A stretch of DNA of 64,000 nucleotides from PALSA-607 sp963825425 (lineage in GTDB: Bacteria; Actinomycetota; Actinomycetes; Acidothermales; Acidothermaceae). A program made the position numbers and the translations under genes. The stretch covers positions 930,001 through 994,000 of the forward strand of contig CAWGTF010000010.1 in NCBI GenBank assembly GCA_963825425.1, read 5' to 3'. The notes under the pieces were generated by a model, which was not told the origin of the DNA, did no database searches, and saw only the letters and a list, made by a program, of their open reading frames with translations. Positions within the stretch are counted from its first letter, which is position 1; every line of letters starts with the position of its first letter. Positions 26,875-36,170 of the stretch are shown one piece after another.

Positions 26875-27660
26875 CTAGTCGGCGACGTTGAGGGATGAGC
26901 CCTCAGCCGCGTCGAGCGAGCCTTCGGCTGCGTCGAGGGAGCCTTCGGCCGCCGTGAGCGTCGCCTCGATCGCCTGCCGGATCCGGTTCCAGGCCTCTTC
27001 AGCCGCCTGCTGCTCGGCCTCCTTCTTGCTGCGGCCAGAGCCGGTGCCGAACACCGTGCCGCCAAGACGGACGCCGGCTTCGAAGGTCTTCTCGTGGTCA
27101 GGACCGCTTTCGGTGACCTCGTAGTACGGCACGCCAAGCAGCTGGCTGGCGGTGAGTTCCTGGAGCGAGGTCTTCCAGTCGAGCCCGGCGCCAAGGCGCG
27201 CGGCGTCGTCGATCATGTCGTCGAACAGCCGATGGACCAGGCCGGTCGCACCTGGCAGCCCGCCGTCGATGTACACGGCACCGATGAAGGCCTCGAGTCC
27301 GTCGGCCAGGATCGAGGACTTGTCGCGGCCTCCTGTCGATTCCTCGCCACGGCCGAGCCTGATGAACTCACCGAGGCCGAGCGTTCTGCTCACGTCGGCA
27401 AGTGCCCGCATGTTGACGACCGCGGCGCGCAACTTCGCCAGCTGACCCTCAGCGAGGTCTGGGTAGCGGCGGTACAGCGTCTCCGTGACGATGACGCCGA
27501 GCACCGAGTCGCCGAGGAATTCCAGGCGCTCGTTCGTCGGCAGGCCACCGTTTTCGTAGGCGTAGGAGCGATGCGTCAGCGCGCGTTCGAGCAGGGCGTG
27601 GTCAAGCTGGACTCCGGCGATGCGCTCGAGCTGCTCGAGTTCGTCGCTGCTGCCGGTCAT
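26875..27660 (-). CDS. rnc: Ribonuclease III
   Basis: Endonuclease for double-stranded RNA in rRNA maturation and mRNA decay. The catalytic domain has the signature NERLEFLGDSVLG (about residues 40-52) and DGLEAFIGAVYIDGG with the metal-binding Asp/Glu. The dsRNA-binding domain follows (DWKTSLQELTASQLLGVPYY, SKKEAEQQAAEEAW). The tail repeats AAEGSLD three times, from a 27-bp-scale DNA repeat (26890-26965). ATG 27660 is chosen because it begins the domain; the frame open to 27810 overlaps rpmF. Confidence 0.95.
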   Translation of the reverse strand: MTGSSDELEQLERIAGVQLDHALLERALTHRSYAYENGGLPTNERLEFLGDSVLGVIVTETLYRRYPDLAEGQLAKLRAAVVNMRALADVSRTLGLGEFIRLGRGEESTGGRDKSSILADGLEAFIGAVYIDGGLPGATGLVHRLFDDMIDDAARLGAGLDWKTSLQELTASQLLGVPYYEVTESGPDHEKTFEAGVRLGGTVFGTGSGRSKKEAEQQAAEEAWNRIRQAIEATLTAAEGSLDAAEGSLDAAEGSSLNVAD

Positions 27661-27686
27661 CTGCACCCCCGTGCCACGATGTGAAT

Positions 27687-27866
27687 TCAGCTCGTGGCGA
27701 CCGGACGCCGGTTGTAGGTGCCGCAGTTCGGGCACGCGACGTGCGGCAGCTTCGGCTGCCGGCAAGCCGGATTGCTGCAAGCCGCCAAAGTGGGGGCGGC
27801 GGTCTTCCACTGGGAACGGCGGCTGCGCGTGTTGCTGCGCGACATTCTCCGCTTCGGAACCGGCAC
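27687..27866 (-). CDS. rpmF: 50S ribosomal protein L32
   Basis: Small zinc-ribbon ribosomal protein of 59 residues: VPKRRMSRSNTRSRRSQWKT, then two CxxC-like pairs CSNPAC and CPNC in KLPHVACPNCGTYN. The GTG at 27866 has GGAG 8 bases upstream. It lies between DUF177 and rnc, as in most Gram-positives. Both Cys pairs are present, so this is the zinc-bound form. Confidence 0.94.
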   Translation of the reverse strand: MPVPKRRMSRSNTRSRRSQWKTAAPTLAACSNPACRQPKLPHVACPNCGTYNRRPVATS

Positions 27867-27868
27867 GG

Positions 27869-28432
27869 CTAGCTCTCCTGGTCTTCGTCGATGCGTTGGC
27901 GATGGTCGGCGTTGCCTACTGTTTCGGTGGCACCCACTGCTCGAAGGGCGGCCCATCGGGGGTCGACCTCGTCGTGCCGGTGACCTGGATCGACGTCCGC
28001 GAGCCGCGCCCCGCATTGGGGGCACAGGCCCGGGCAGTCCTCCCGGCACACTGGCGCGAGCGGCAGCGCGAGCACCACCGCGTCACGTAACACCGGCTCC
28101 AGATCGACGTAGTCGTCGACCAGTTGCCCGATCTCGTCGTCTTCGTCGTCCTCGTCGATCTCGTTGCCGGGATAGACGAACAGCTGCTGGATATCGACCT
28201 CGAGGTGCGAGGTCAACGGATCCAGGCAGCGCGCGCACTCCCCAGTCAGCATGACCTGGATCGTGCCGGAGACCAAAACGCCCTCGCTCACCGACTCAAG
28301 GCGCAGGTCGAGAACAAGGTCGCTGCCGGGAATGGGGCCGATCAGTTCGCCTCGGACATCCGCTGGTGCCGGAACGGTGCGGGTGACCGTGCGCATCGAT
28401 CCCGGGCGCCGCGGCAGGTCGCGGGTGTCCAC
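27869..28432 (-). CDS. YceD/DUF177 family protein
   Basis: Family linked to 23S rRNA metabolism and always found upstream of rpmF. It shows VDTRDLPRRPGSMRTVTRTV, LVLDLRLESVSEGVLVSGTI, the Cys pair ECARCLDPLT, an acidic insert (NEIDEDDEDDEIGQLVDDYV), and CREDCPGLCPQCGARL near the C-terminus. Conserved sequence (LDPRAPLV) continues upstream of GTG 28432 in the same frame without a clear start codon. The true start is probably about 12-15 codons earlier, perhaps hidden by an indel near 28470, where AGGAG lies. Confidence 0.88.
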   Translation of the reverse strand: MDTRDLPRRPGSMRTVTRTVPAPADVRGELIGPIPGSDLVLDLRLESVSEGVLVSGTIQVMLTGECARCLDPLTSHLEVDIQQLFVYPGNEIDEDDEDDEIGQLVDDYVDLEPVLRDAVVLALPLAPVCREDCPGLCPQCGARLADVDPGHRHDEVDPRWAALRAVGATETVGNADHRQRIDEDQES

Positions 28433-28590
28433 GACAAGCGGAGCGCGGGGGTCAAGGCGAGTCAGGGTCTCCTGCTCCCTTCGGGCATGACGAAACCGCA
28501 GTCAAACTGATCGACGCCGAATCCTCCCGGCGAAACCGTGACGAGGATACCCCGCGAACGCGACCAGCGCGATTCCTGCCCAGTAGCGCC

Positions 28591-29092
28591 TCAGCCGCCG
28601 GGCAGGGGCATCTCCTCCTCGTGGACGTTGGCCAACTGCTCCATCTCGCCCCGACCCTGCAGCTTCTCGCGGCCGCGCAGAACTGCGGTGAGCGTCTTGT
28701 TCAGCACGATCTCGAAGTTCGCCAACTTCGTGTCGACGTAGTCGTCGACCTCCTGGCGCATCTGGAGGGCCTCACGGTCTGCGTCGTGCAGGACCCGTTC
28801 GGCCTCGGCGAGCGCCTCGCGGTGAACCTCGGTCTCGGTCACCAGGCGGTCGCGCTCGGAGATGCGCTGCGGCAATGATTTCCTCTGCCTCACGCCGACC
28901 AGCCTCAACGACGTCGTCACGATCGTGCAGCAGCGACTCGGCGCGCTGCACCTCGGCCGGAATGAGGTCGCGCATCTCATCGAGCATCGCGAGCAACTGC
29001 CCGCGGTTGACGATGCACGACGCCGACATCGGCATCGCACGCGCCGATTCGATGTGGGTGACGACCTCGTCAAGCTTGTCCTTGAGTTCCAC
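28591..29092 (-). CDS. DivIVA-like coiled-coil protein upstream of DUF177 (one frameshift)
   Basis: Found between coaD and DUF177 in actinomycetes, where it is usually labelled cell-division initiation or ATP-synthase-B-like protein. It starts at GTG 29092 with ELKDKLDEVVTHIESARAMP, then LLAMLDEMRDLIPAEVQRAE. Near 28870 (after EEIIAAA) the frame shifts and the coiled coil continues ISERDRLVTETEVHREALAE, DYVDTKLANFEIVLNKTLTA. About 166 residues, almost all helical. A role in polar growth or the envelope is inferred from the family only. Confidence 0.8.
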
Positions 29093-29154
29093 GGTGCGGG
29101 TCTCTCCAGCCGGGGTAACGGTTCACATCGGGCTATTCACTTCTCGTACGGCGG

Positions 29155-29640
29155 CTAGAGGGCGTCGCCCTCGAGCCGCTCGGTCAGGCGCTTAAGCACC
29201 GTCGGCGGCACGAGCCCTGACACATCTCCACCGTACGTCGCAACCTCCTTGACGAGGCTGGACGACAGGAAGCTGTAGAGCGGGTTGGTCGACAGAAACA
29301 ACGTCTCGATGCCGCTGAGGCTGTGGTTCATCTGGGCCATCTGCAACTCGTAGTCGAAGTCGCTGACCGCCCGAAGGCCCTTGACGATGACCTGGATCTC
29401 ACGCTCGCGGCAGAAGTCGACCAGCAGCCCGCCAAAGGACTCCACGACCACGTTGCCGTACTCGAGGGTGGTCTCGCGCACCATCTCCATGCGCTCGTCG
29501 AGGGTGAACATCCCGCTCTTGGACTTGTTCACGAGGACGGCGACGGTGACCTCGTCGTAGAGCTTCGAGGCCCTGCCAAGAATGTCGAGATGCCCGTTGG
29601 TGACCGGGTCGAAAGAGCCCGGACAGACGGCCTTGTGCAC
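29155..29640 (-). CDS. coaD: Phosphopantetheine adenylyltransferase
   Basis: Fourth step of coenzyme A synthesis. The nucleotidyltransferase motif CPGSFDPVTNGHLDILGRAS (T/HxGH type) opens the protein, with later NKSKSGMFTLDERMEMV and the ISSTxVR-like block SFLSSSLVKEVATYGGDV. GTG 29640 has an excellent SD (AGGAGG, 7 bases). 161 residues, usual length, frame intact. The frame upstream to 29691 is non-homologous. Confidence 0.95.
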   Translation of the reverse strand: MHKAVCPGSFDPVTNGHLDILGRASKLYDEVTVAVLVNKSKSGMFTLDERMEMVRETTLEYGNVVVESFGGLLVDFCREREIQVIVKGLRAVSDFDYELQMAQMNHSLSGIETLFLSTNPLYSFLSSSLVKEVATYGGDVSGLVPPTVLKRLTERLEGDAL

Positions 29641-29700
29641 CCGTGAACCTCCTAGCGGATCCTCTTTGGCCCCTGCAGCCACTGTGACCACAAGTAGCCA

Positions 29701-30298
29701 CTACAGCAGAGTGGGGTCGAACGTCGCGTAGTGCAAGGTCGCATCCCCGTATTTACGATCATGAGTCCACCGCGTAGCCGAGCGGCCACACCCACTTGTC
29801 CCGGGTTGCCCGCTCGACGACGATGATCGCGCCGGGCCGCGGAACGCCTCTTTGCGCGAGGGTCGCCAGTACTCCTGCGACCTGGACCGCCGGCAGGTCG
29901 TAGGGCGGATCGGCGAAAACGACGTCGAAAGCGGACGCCGGGAGGTCGGCCGCCGTTCGCTCCGCTTTGGCGGCGACCACCTCAATCTTGCCCGCCGGCC
30001 CATTGGCTCCCGGAGCTTGCGACGAGCGCAGGTTGGTGACGTTCGTCCGCAGTACCTTCACGGCCGCCGCTGCCGATTCCACCAGGACCACGCGGGACGC
30101 TCCGCGCGACCACGCCTCAAGCCCGACCGCACCCGAGCCGGCGTACAGATCAAGCAGCCGGACCCCCGCGAGCCCGTGCAGCAAGGACTCCAGGCTGGAG
30201 AACAGGGCCTCGCGGGCGCGATCGGACGTCGGCCGGGTTCCGGACGGCGGGACCGCGAGGCGCCGGCCGCCCGCTTGCCCGGCCACGATCCGAGTCAC
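29701..30298 (-). CDS. rsmD: 16S rRNA (guanine966-N2)-methyltransferase (frameshift near C-terminus)
   Basis: Methylates G966 of 16S rRNA. It begins at GTG 30298 with VTRIVAGQAGGRRLAVPPSG, then the AdoMet site LLDLYAGSGAVGLEAWSRGA and the catalytic DVVFADPPYDLP. Near 29770 (after GYAVDS) the frame shifts, and the expected tail DRKYGDATLHYATF ends at 29701. About 198 residues. It sits between recG and coaD, the standard order. The repeat array lies just upstream of its start. Confidence 0.92.
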
Positions 30299-30340
30299 CC
30301 CGCCCGCCACATCATGGGTTCGGCCACGGGCGTCATCATT

Positions 30341-30430
30341 GCAGCGCAGGCTGCCTCGGATCAGTTGCAGCGCAGGCTGCCTCGGGTTAGTGCAGCGCAG
30401 GCTGCCTCGGATCAGTGCAGCGCAGGCTGA
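30341..30430. repeat. Array of 3.5 tandem 25-26-bp repeats containing small hairpins
   Basis: Units start at 30341, 30367 and 30392, with a partial fourth at 30417, and share GCAGCGCAGGCTGCCTCGG. Each unit contains the inverted repeat GCAGC-gcag-GCTGC. The array fills the space between the recG stop (30433) and the rsmD start (30298); both genes read leftward. Confidence 0.9.
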
Positions 30431-30432
30431 CG

Positions 30433-32716
30433 TCAGGCCTTCTCGAGGAACTCCGCGTCCTCCGTGGCGACCAGCCGCTTGACGGCAGCTGCCAGCGGCG
30501 GGTGCTGCAGCAGCTGCGGATCGGCGTCGACGATGCGAGTCGCCTGTTCTCGCGCCGTCCCGATGAGGTCGCGATCGCGCACCAGCGACAGCAACTTCAG
30601 ATCGCTCCGGCCGTGCTGCTGGCCGCCAAGAATGGTTCCCTCGCGTCGAAGCGTGAGATCGAGTTCGGACAGCTCGAAACCGTCGGACGTCGCGGCAACC
30701 GCATCGAGTCGCGCCCGGCCTGGATGCCCGGCAGGGAGTTCGGTGACCAGCAGGCACCGGCTCGGACGCGGACCCCCGACCCACCCGGCCACGGAGCTGG
30801 TGAAGTTGCGAGACGCCGAACCGCTCGGCGTCCATGATCACCATGATCGTCGCATTCGCGACGTCGACCCCGACCTCGATGACGGTCGTCGCGACGAGGA
30901 CGTCCACGGCACCGTCGGCAAACGCGCGCATGGTCGCGTCCTTGGCGTCACTGGGCATCCGGCCGTGCAGGATCTCGACCCGACGGTCGTGCAGGTAGCC
31001 ATCGGCAAGCTGCGGACCAAGTTCGAGGACGCCGATGGGCGGGCGCAGCTGCGCCGCGACGGGCTGACTGCCGCTCCCCCTGGTTCCGGTACCACCACGC
31101 GATCCCTCGGCGGCGCCGAAGTCGAACGTGTCGCGCTCGGTGTCGGCGGTGTCCAGCGGACGTCTCCTCTGGCGCATCGGAGTCATCGGGTTCGTCGCCA
31201 CCGATCCGCGGGCAGACGACGTAGGCCTGATGGCCGGCGGCTACCTCGTCGCGCACTCGTTGCCACACCCGCTGCGCCCACTCCGGCTTGCCGGCGAGCG
31301 GCGCGACCGCGGTCGTGATCGGCGCGCGGCCCATCGGGCAACTCCTCCAGGGTGGAGACGTCGAGGTCGCCGTACACCGTCATGGCGACAGTGCGCGGAA
31401 TCGGCGTCGCCGTCATCACCAGAACGTGCGGCCGCCGGTCGTCGCGGGCCTTCGCACGCAGCGCGTCGCGTTGCTCGACGCCGAACTTGTGCTGCTCATC
31501 GACGACGACGAGACCGAGATCGGCGAACTGCACCTTCTCTTCGAGTAGTGCGTGCGTGCCGATGACGATGCCGGCTGCACCCGAGGCAGCATCGAGCAGT
31601 GCCTTCCGTCGAGCCGCCTGCGACAAGCGATCCGGTCAGCAACGTGACGGTTGTTGCCTTCTCGGCACCGCCGAGCTGGCCGGCCAGCGCAAGGTCACCG
31701 AGCATGTCGGTGATCGACCGAAGGTGCTGCTGTGCAAGCACTTCGGTCGGCGCGAGCAGCGCGGCCTGCCCGCCTGCATCGATCACCGCGAGCATCGCGC
31801 GTAGCGCTATCACCGTCTTGCCCGAGCCGACCTCGCCCTGGAGCAAGCGGTGCATCGGGTGGTCAGCAGCCATCTCGGCGGCGATCAGCTCGCCGATGCT
31901 GCGCTGACCCTTGGTGAGCTCGAACGGCAGCCGCGCGTCGAAAGCCGCAAGCAATCCGTCCGTACCCGGACGCCGGGCGGTGGCCGGCAGACCGGCGGCC
32001 GCCACGCGCCGCTGGGCCAGCACGATCTGCAGGATGAAGGCCTCGTCCCAAGCGAGCCGGGCACGGGCGCGGTCTCGCTCCGCGAACGTCTTCGGCCGGT
32101 GAATCCCTTCGAGTGCCTCTCGGTATCCGATGAACTCAAACTCGTCGCGGATCGCTCGCGGAACAGGATCTTCAGGCAGATCGAGCGTGTCCAGCACGAG
32201 CCGCATGCAGCGACGAATCTTGACCGTGTCGGCATCTTTGACGGCTGGGTAGACCGCCAGGATCTCGCCCGCGAAATCGGCTCGACCGGCAATGTCATCG
32301 TCTTCGACGACGTCGACTTCGGGATTGACGAGTTGCAACTTGCCGTTGAACAGTTCGACCTTGCCCGAGAAGAACGCCGCAGCTCCCTCCTGGAAACGGG
32401 TCTGCTGCCAGACCTTCTGATTGAAGAAGGTCAGCACCAGCCTCCGGGTGCCGTCAGTTACCGTCACGTCGGTCTTGTTGAGGCTCTTGTTCGTCTTCGT
32501 GGTGATGCGCTTGCTGACCACTTTCGAAATGACCGCGAAGATCGTCGCGTATTCGCCTGGGACCAGATCGCGAAAGTCGGTCAGCTCCCCGCGCTTGTCC
32601 CAACGCCGGGGGTAGTGCCGAACCAGGTCACCGACCGAGTGCAGATCGAGCTTCTCGCCCAGAGTCGCGGCGATCACGCCGACAACGGGTCGCAGAGGTG
32701 CGTCGAGGCTGGCCAC
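30433..32716 (-). CDS. recG: ATP-dependent DNA helicase RecG (about four frameshifts)
   Basis: Branch-migration helicase that reverses stalled forks. The N-terminal wedge domain (VGDLVRHYPRRWDKRGELTD) leads to Walker A LLQGEVGSGKTVIALRA, LAPTEVLAQQH, DEQHKFGVEQRDALR, TATPIPRTVAMTVYGDLD, LHGRMPSDAKDATMRAFADG, DAERFGVSQLHQLRGRVGRG, and the C-terminal ELDLTLRREGTILGGQQHGR. Breaks lie near 31625, 31325, 31155 and 30790. An actinobacterial insert of about 50 residues (GGDEPDDSDAPEETSAGH ...) sits inside helicase domain 2. The GTG start overlaps the upstream stop (TAGTG). Confidence 0.94.
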
Positions 32717-34260
32717 TACTCGACTCCGAGCCAGACCACCGAGGGCAGGGTTTCGACGCTCAGGTGGTTTACATCGACGTCGGGCCGGGTGGCTGCCATT
32801 TCGTTCGCAATGCGGGCGCCGATCCCCTCCGCACAGACCACGGTGACCAAGTCGCCGCCGTCGACCAGCAGGCGCGATACCACCGACAGCGCGTCGGCAA
32901 ACAGCTCATCATCGGCCGCCGGACCTGCGACTGCGCAGCGCGTGCTCCCGGCAGCCGCCGCCATCGCGGCCGCGTCTTCGGCGAGCGGCCGGTGCGGATC
33001 GTGCATCGCCATGGCGGAGAGGAGCTGGACCGGCGCCGCGACGCCGATCACGTGCGCAGGCACGCTAGACGCCTGCGCGACAACGCGAGCGCGCTCGGTC
33101 AACGACTCCTCGTCGTCGGTTGTTGCTGCTTCCTCCACGAGCACCACCAACTCAGACGCCCCGAGCTCGATCAGCTCGGCCGCGTGCACGACATAGGCAC
33201 CCGACCTGGTCAGCAGGTCGAAGATCGGCAGCGCGGCAGATCCCGCGGCCAGCACGACCGCCACGACACGGCCGCCGACCGCGACCGGCGCGTCCGGACC
33301 GCGCGGAGTACCAATCTCGGTGACGCGGACGTCGCGCGGCCGACCGGCTGCCACGCCGAGCTCGACCGCGGCAGGCGCATCGTCGGTGTGGACGTGCACG
33401 TTCCACAGCCCGTCTCCCCCAGAGACGACCACCGCTTCGCCGATCTCGTCGAGTGCGTCGCGCAGCGCCGGGCACGCGGGCGTCGTCGGTGTCGATGAGG
33501 TACATGACTTCGTATGCGGGCGAGGGCCCGTCGACGTCCTCGCACTGATCGAGTCGTGGCGACGCGAGTCGCGACTCCGGCAGCACAACCGCGCGCTCGG
33601 CGACCACCGCGTCGAGGACGTCGAGCAACACCACGAGCCCGCGCCCGCCTGCATCGACGACGCCGGCCCGACCGAGGACATCGAGTTGCGAGGGCGTCCG
33701 GGCCAGCGCGTCGCGCGCCGCTTGCGCAGCTGCCGCAACGACGACGGAGAGCTGATCGGACGCCGTGGCGCGGGCCGCATCGGCAGCCTCCCGCGCGACC
33801 GTCAGCATGGTGCCCTCGACAGGTTGCGCCACGGCGGCGTAGGCGAGAACGACTGCACGCTCGAAGCCGGCCGTCAGAGCGCAGCCCGTCCGGCGGCCGG
33901 CGACTGCTCCGCGAGCACCTCGGCCACCCCCCGCAGCAGCTGGCTCAAGATCACCCCCGAACCGCCCCGGGCACCGAGCAGGCACCGTCGAGCGATCGCG
34001 GTCACCAGCTGGGCGAGGTCGGCGCCCTCGACAGCCGAGACATCGACCGAGTCTGCGCCTCGGCGTCCAAGGTCTCGGCTGCGCCTCGGGTTCCAGGTCT
34101 CGGCTGCGCCTCGGAGTGTCATCAGCAGGTTCGTGCCGGTGTCGGCGTCGGCGACCGGAAAGACGTTCAGTGAGTTGATCTCGGCGCAGGTCGCCTCGAG
34201 CGCGGCGAGGCCAGACCGATACCAGCGGCGACCCGCGGCGGCATCGAGGACCTCAAGCAC
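32716..34260 (-). CDS. DAK2/FakA-like kinase with C-terminal FakA domain (two frameshifts)
   Basis: FakA phosphorylates fatty acids held by FakB; other members are dihydroxyacetone-kinase-like. The DhaL fold is seen as NSLNVFPVADADTGTNLLMT (Asp residues that bind Mg-ATP), GARGGSGVILSQLLRG, and RAGVVDAGGRGLVVLLDVLD. The second half (GDGLWNVHVHTDDAPAAVEL, then LLTRSGAYVVHAAELIELGA) is the FakA C-terminal region. Frames break near 33880 and 33480. A tandem 22-25-bp duplication (34067-34114) inserts extra residues after LRGAAETW. In actinomycetes this gene lies between rpmB and recG, as here. No FakB is seen. Confidence 0.87.
34067..34114. repeat. Short tandem duplication inside the FakA-like gene
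   Basis: Two near-identical copies of a 22-26-bp unit, sharing GGTCTCGGCTGCGCCTCGG, at 34067-34092 and 34093-34114. A shorter related piece (CTGCGCCTCGG) lies just before, at 34053-34063. The copies add an Arg-rich loop to the kinase domain. Confidence 0.85.
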
Positions 34261-34436
34261 TCGGCGTCCCCTCTCTTGTCTTCCGGCGTGCTGGGACGAG
34301 GCTAGCCAGCCGCCGCGACATCGGCCGGTTGGCGTGACCGGCGCCGGGTCGGATACGTCGGATAGTCTCGTGCGGTTGCCCTATGTGCGGCAGCTCGTAC
34401 TGCTGTCCGCCTCACCTCGCGCTTGGAGTGTCTCCC

Positions 34437-34625
34437 GTGTCTGCTGTCTGCGATGTCTGCGGCAAGGGTCCGGGCTTCGGCATGGCCGTCTCGTACTCGC
34501 ACCACCGCACCCGCCGTCGCTTCAACCCGAACATCCAGACCGTGCGCGCCATCGTCGGCCGCGGCACCCGCAAGCGCCTGAATGTCTGCGCGTCCTGCAT
34601 CAAGGCAGGCAAGGTCACTCGCTAA
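34437..34625 (+). CDS. rpmB: 50S ribosomal protein L28
   Basis: 62-residue ribosomal protein: SAVCDVCGKGPGFGMAVSYS, HHRTRRRFNPNIQTVRAIVG, and RLNVCASCIKAGKVTR. Two CxxC pairs (CDVC, CASC) mark the zinc-binding form. GTG 34437 has GGAG 9 bases upstream. It is divergent from the FakA-like gene. The stop lies in a 17-bp tandem repeat (GGTCACTCGCTAAG, 34615-34650). Confidence 0.95.
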   Translation: MSAVCDVCGKGPGFGMAVSYSHHRTRRRFNPNIQTVRAIVGRGTRKRLNVCASCIKAGKVTR

Positions 34626-34655
34626 GGGTCACTCGCTAAGGGTCACCCGCTGACG

Positions 34656-35111
34656 TCAGTGGCCGCTCGGTCGCTCGTCACTGTTTTCTTGAGTGACTGT
34701 TCTCTGGAGTGCCGCCAGCACTGGCAGCCAGACGTCCTCGGCCTCCTCGGCGTCGTCCGGGTACTCGATCTCGTCGACGTGCAGCCGTATCGTCACGCCC
34801 CCGGGGCTCGGCCGGATCAACCACGTGAGGTAGACCGGCGGATCGTCGGGACCGGCCTGGACGAAGTACGACAGTCGGCGGTGCGGCTGAACACAGACGA
34901 CGCGGCCGGTGAGAGCGCTGTCGCCTACCGATTGAAACTCGATAGGCGCGTCGATCTCCCAGGTTGACCGCGCCGACAAGCCGTACAGGTAGGCGCCGGT
35001 GTTCTGGGCGTCAGTCAACGCCGCCCAGACACGGGCCGGTTCGGCAGCGACGAAGCACGAAAACGCGCGGGGCATCGGCGACGAAGCCCGCACGCCCTCG
35101 ACGGCGCTCAT
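34656..35111 (-). CDS. SRPBCC/AHSA1-family protein
   Basis: Bet v 1-like fold predicted to hold a hydrophobic ligand. FVAAEPARVWAALTDAQNTG, then SALTGRVVCVQPHRRLSYFV and VTIRLHVDEIEYPDDAEEAE are typical of the activator-of-Hsp90-like branch. 151 residues from ATG 35111, which has GGGAG 8 bases upstream. Frame intact. Ligand and role unknown. Confidence 0.78.
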   Translation of the reverse strand: MSAVEGVRASSPMPRAFSCFVAAEPARVWAALTDAQNTGAYLYGLSARSTWEIDAPIEFQSVGDSALTGRVVCVQPHRRLSYFVQAGPDDPPVYLTWLIRPSPGGVTIRLHVDEIEYPDDAEEAEDVWLPVLAALQRTVTQENSDERPSGH

Positions 35112-35215
35112 GTCACCAACTCCCACCCCCAGCGAAGCGCCGGCGGATCAGCGATTTCGCAGAGGGTACGGCAGCACGGCACGCCTGTCGATGATCAAGC
35201 TCGTCTGCCGGTGTG

Positions 35216-35690
35216 TCACCCAGCGCCCTCGGGTCGGGTCCAGTAGCCGGCCATCAGTTCGCGGGACCACGCCGGCTGGCGAACGTCACCACGCGGAGCG
35301 AACTCCGCCATGTACGGCTTGATGTCGAGGACCGGCGTGCCATCGATGGCGTCAAGGCCTTGCACGGTCAACGTCAACCCGTCGATCCCGAGCAGCGTGC
35401 AGACGGTGACGCCGATCCGATTCGGTCGCATCTTCGCGCGCTGCGCGAAGATCCCACCTGCGGCCACTCGGGTTCCCGCGCGGGTGGCGAGCGCCGCGCT
35501 CGATATCTTCCGGATCGACCGCGTCGAACAAGAAGACAACCTCGAGGTGGGAGAACTCGCCTAAACCGGCTACCGCGTCGACCGCGAACTGCTCGCCGTC
35601 CAGCGTGATGGTCGCAGTAACGGCACCCCAGTCGTCATCGATCGCCTGCGTCCGCGATGACTCGACCCGCCCGATCGGTTCGACGATCAC
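35216..35690 (-). CDS. trmO: TsaA/TrmO-type tRNA methyltransferase (one frameshift)
   Basis: TrmO methylates N6-threonylcarbamoyladenosine at tRNA position 37 with S-adenosylmethionine. It begins at GTG 35690 with VIVEPIGRVESSRTQAIDDD, then LGEFSHLEVVFLFDAV. Near 35465 the frame shifts, and the conserved end follows: GIFAQRAKMRPNRIGVTVCT, DGTPVLDIKPYMAEFAPRGD (the DIKPY motif). The start overlaps the preceding GNAT stop (GTGA). It may be a more distant UPF0066 member rather than TrmO proper. Confidence 0.82.
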
Positions 35691-36170
35691 GACTGTGGGA
35701 CCCCGGCATCGACAAGGTTCTTGGCGAGATGCCGGGCAAGCGGCGCGCCCGCGTAGTGCCCGAACGGTTCGGCGTCCGCGTAGCCTGCGCTCGCGTACAG
35801 CGCCAGTGCCTCTGGTTGGTGCAGCCCGGTTTCCAGCCGCAGCCAAATCGCGCCGAGTTTGCGCGCCTCACCCTCGAGGTGTCCGAGCATCGCCCGGGCG
35901 ATGCCTCGACGGCGCGCTGCGGGCGCGACGTACATGCGCTTGAGCTCACCAACCGCGTGGCTCGACGAGCCGCACGCCGCCACACGCGACCGGCTGACCG
36001 GCGTCCCGCCCGATGACAAAAATGCCTTGTGGCGGTGCGAATTCGACTACCGAGAGCTCGGTGACGTCGCGACCGCCGTACCGCATGACGTATTCCTGTT
36101 GCACGGCCTCGATGAGCTCGACTGATTCGGGTGCGTCGAGTGCGGCCGCGGCGAACTCGAGCTGATTCAT
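35687..36170 (-). CDS. GNAT-family N-acetyltransferase (one frameshift)
   Basis: Acetyl-CoA-dependent acyltransferase. After the N-terminus (ELSVVEFAPPQGIFVIGRDA, VACGGVRLVEPR) the frame shifts near 35955. The core then continues VGELKRMYVAPAARRRGIAR with the acetyl-CoA loop RRRGIA, followed by LYASAGYADAEPFGHYAG. About 160 residues. Its ATG overlaps the thiD stop, and its stop overlaps the trmO start, so three genes are chained. Substrate unknown. Confidence 0.85.

Noticed and set aside
30341..30430. CRISPR array
   Set aside because: Repeats are directly adjacent with no spacers, units are 25-26 bp with internal hairpins, and no cas genes occur.
31850..33196. 448-codon plus-strand frame
   Set aside because: It lies opposite recG and the FakA-like gene, whose motifs are clear on the minus strand.
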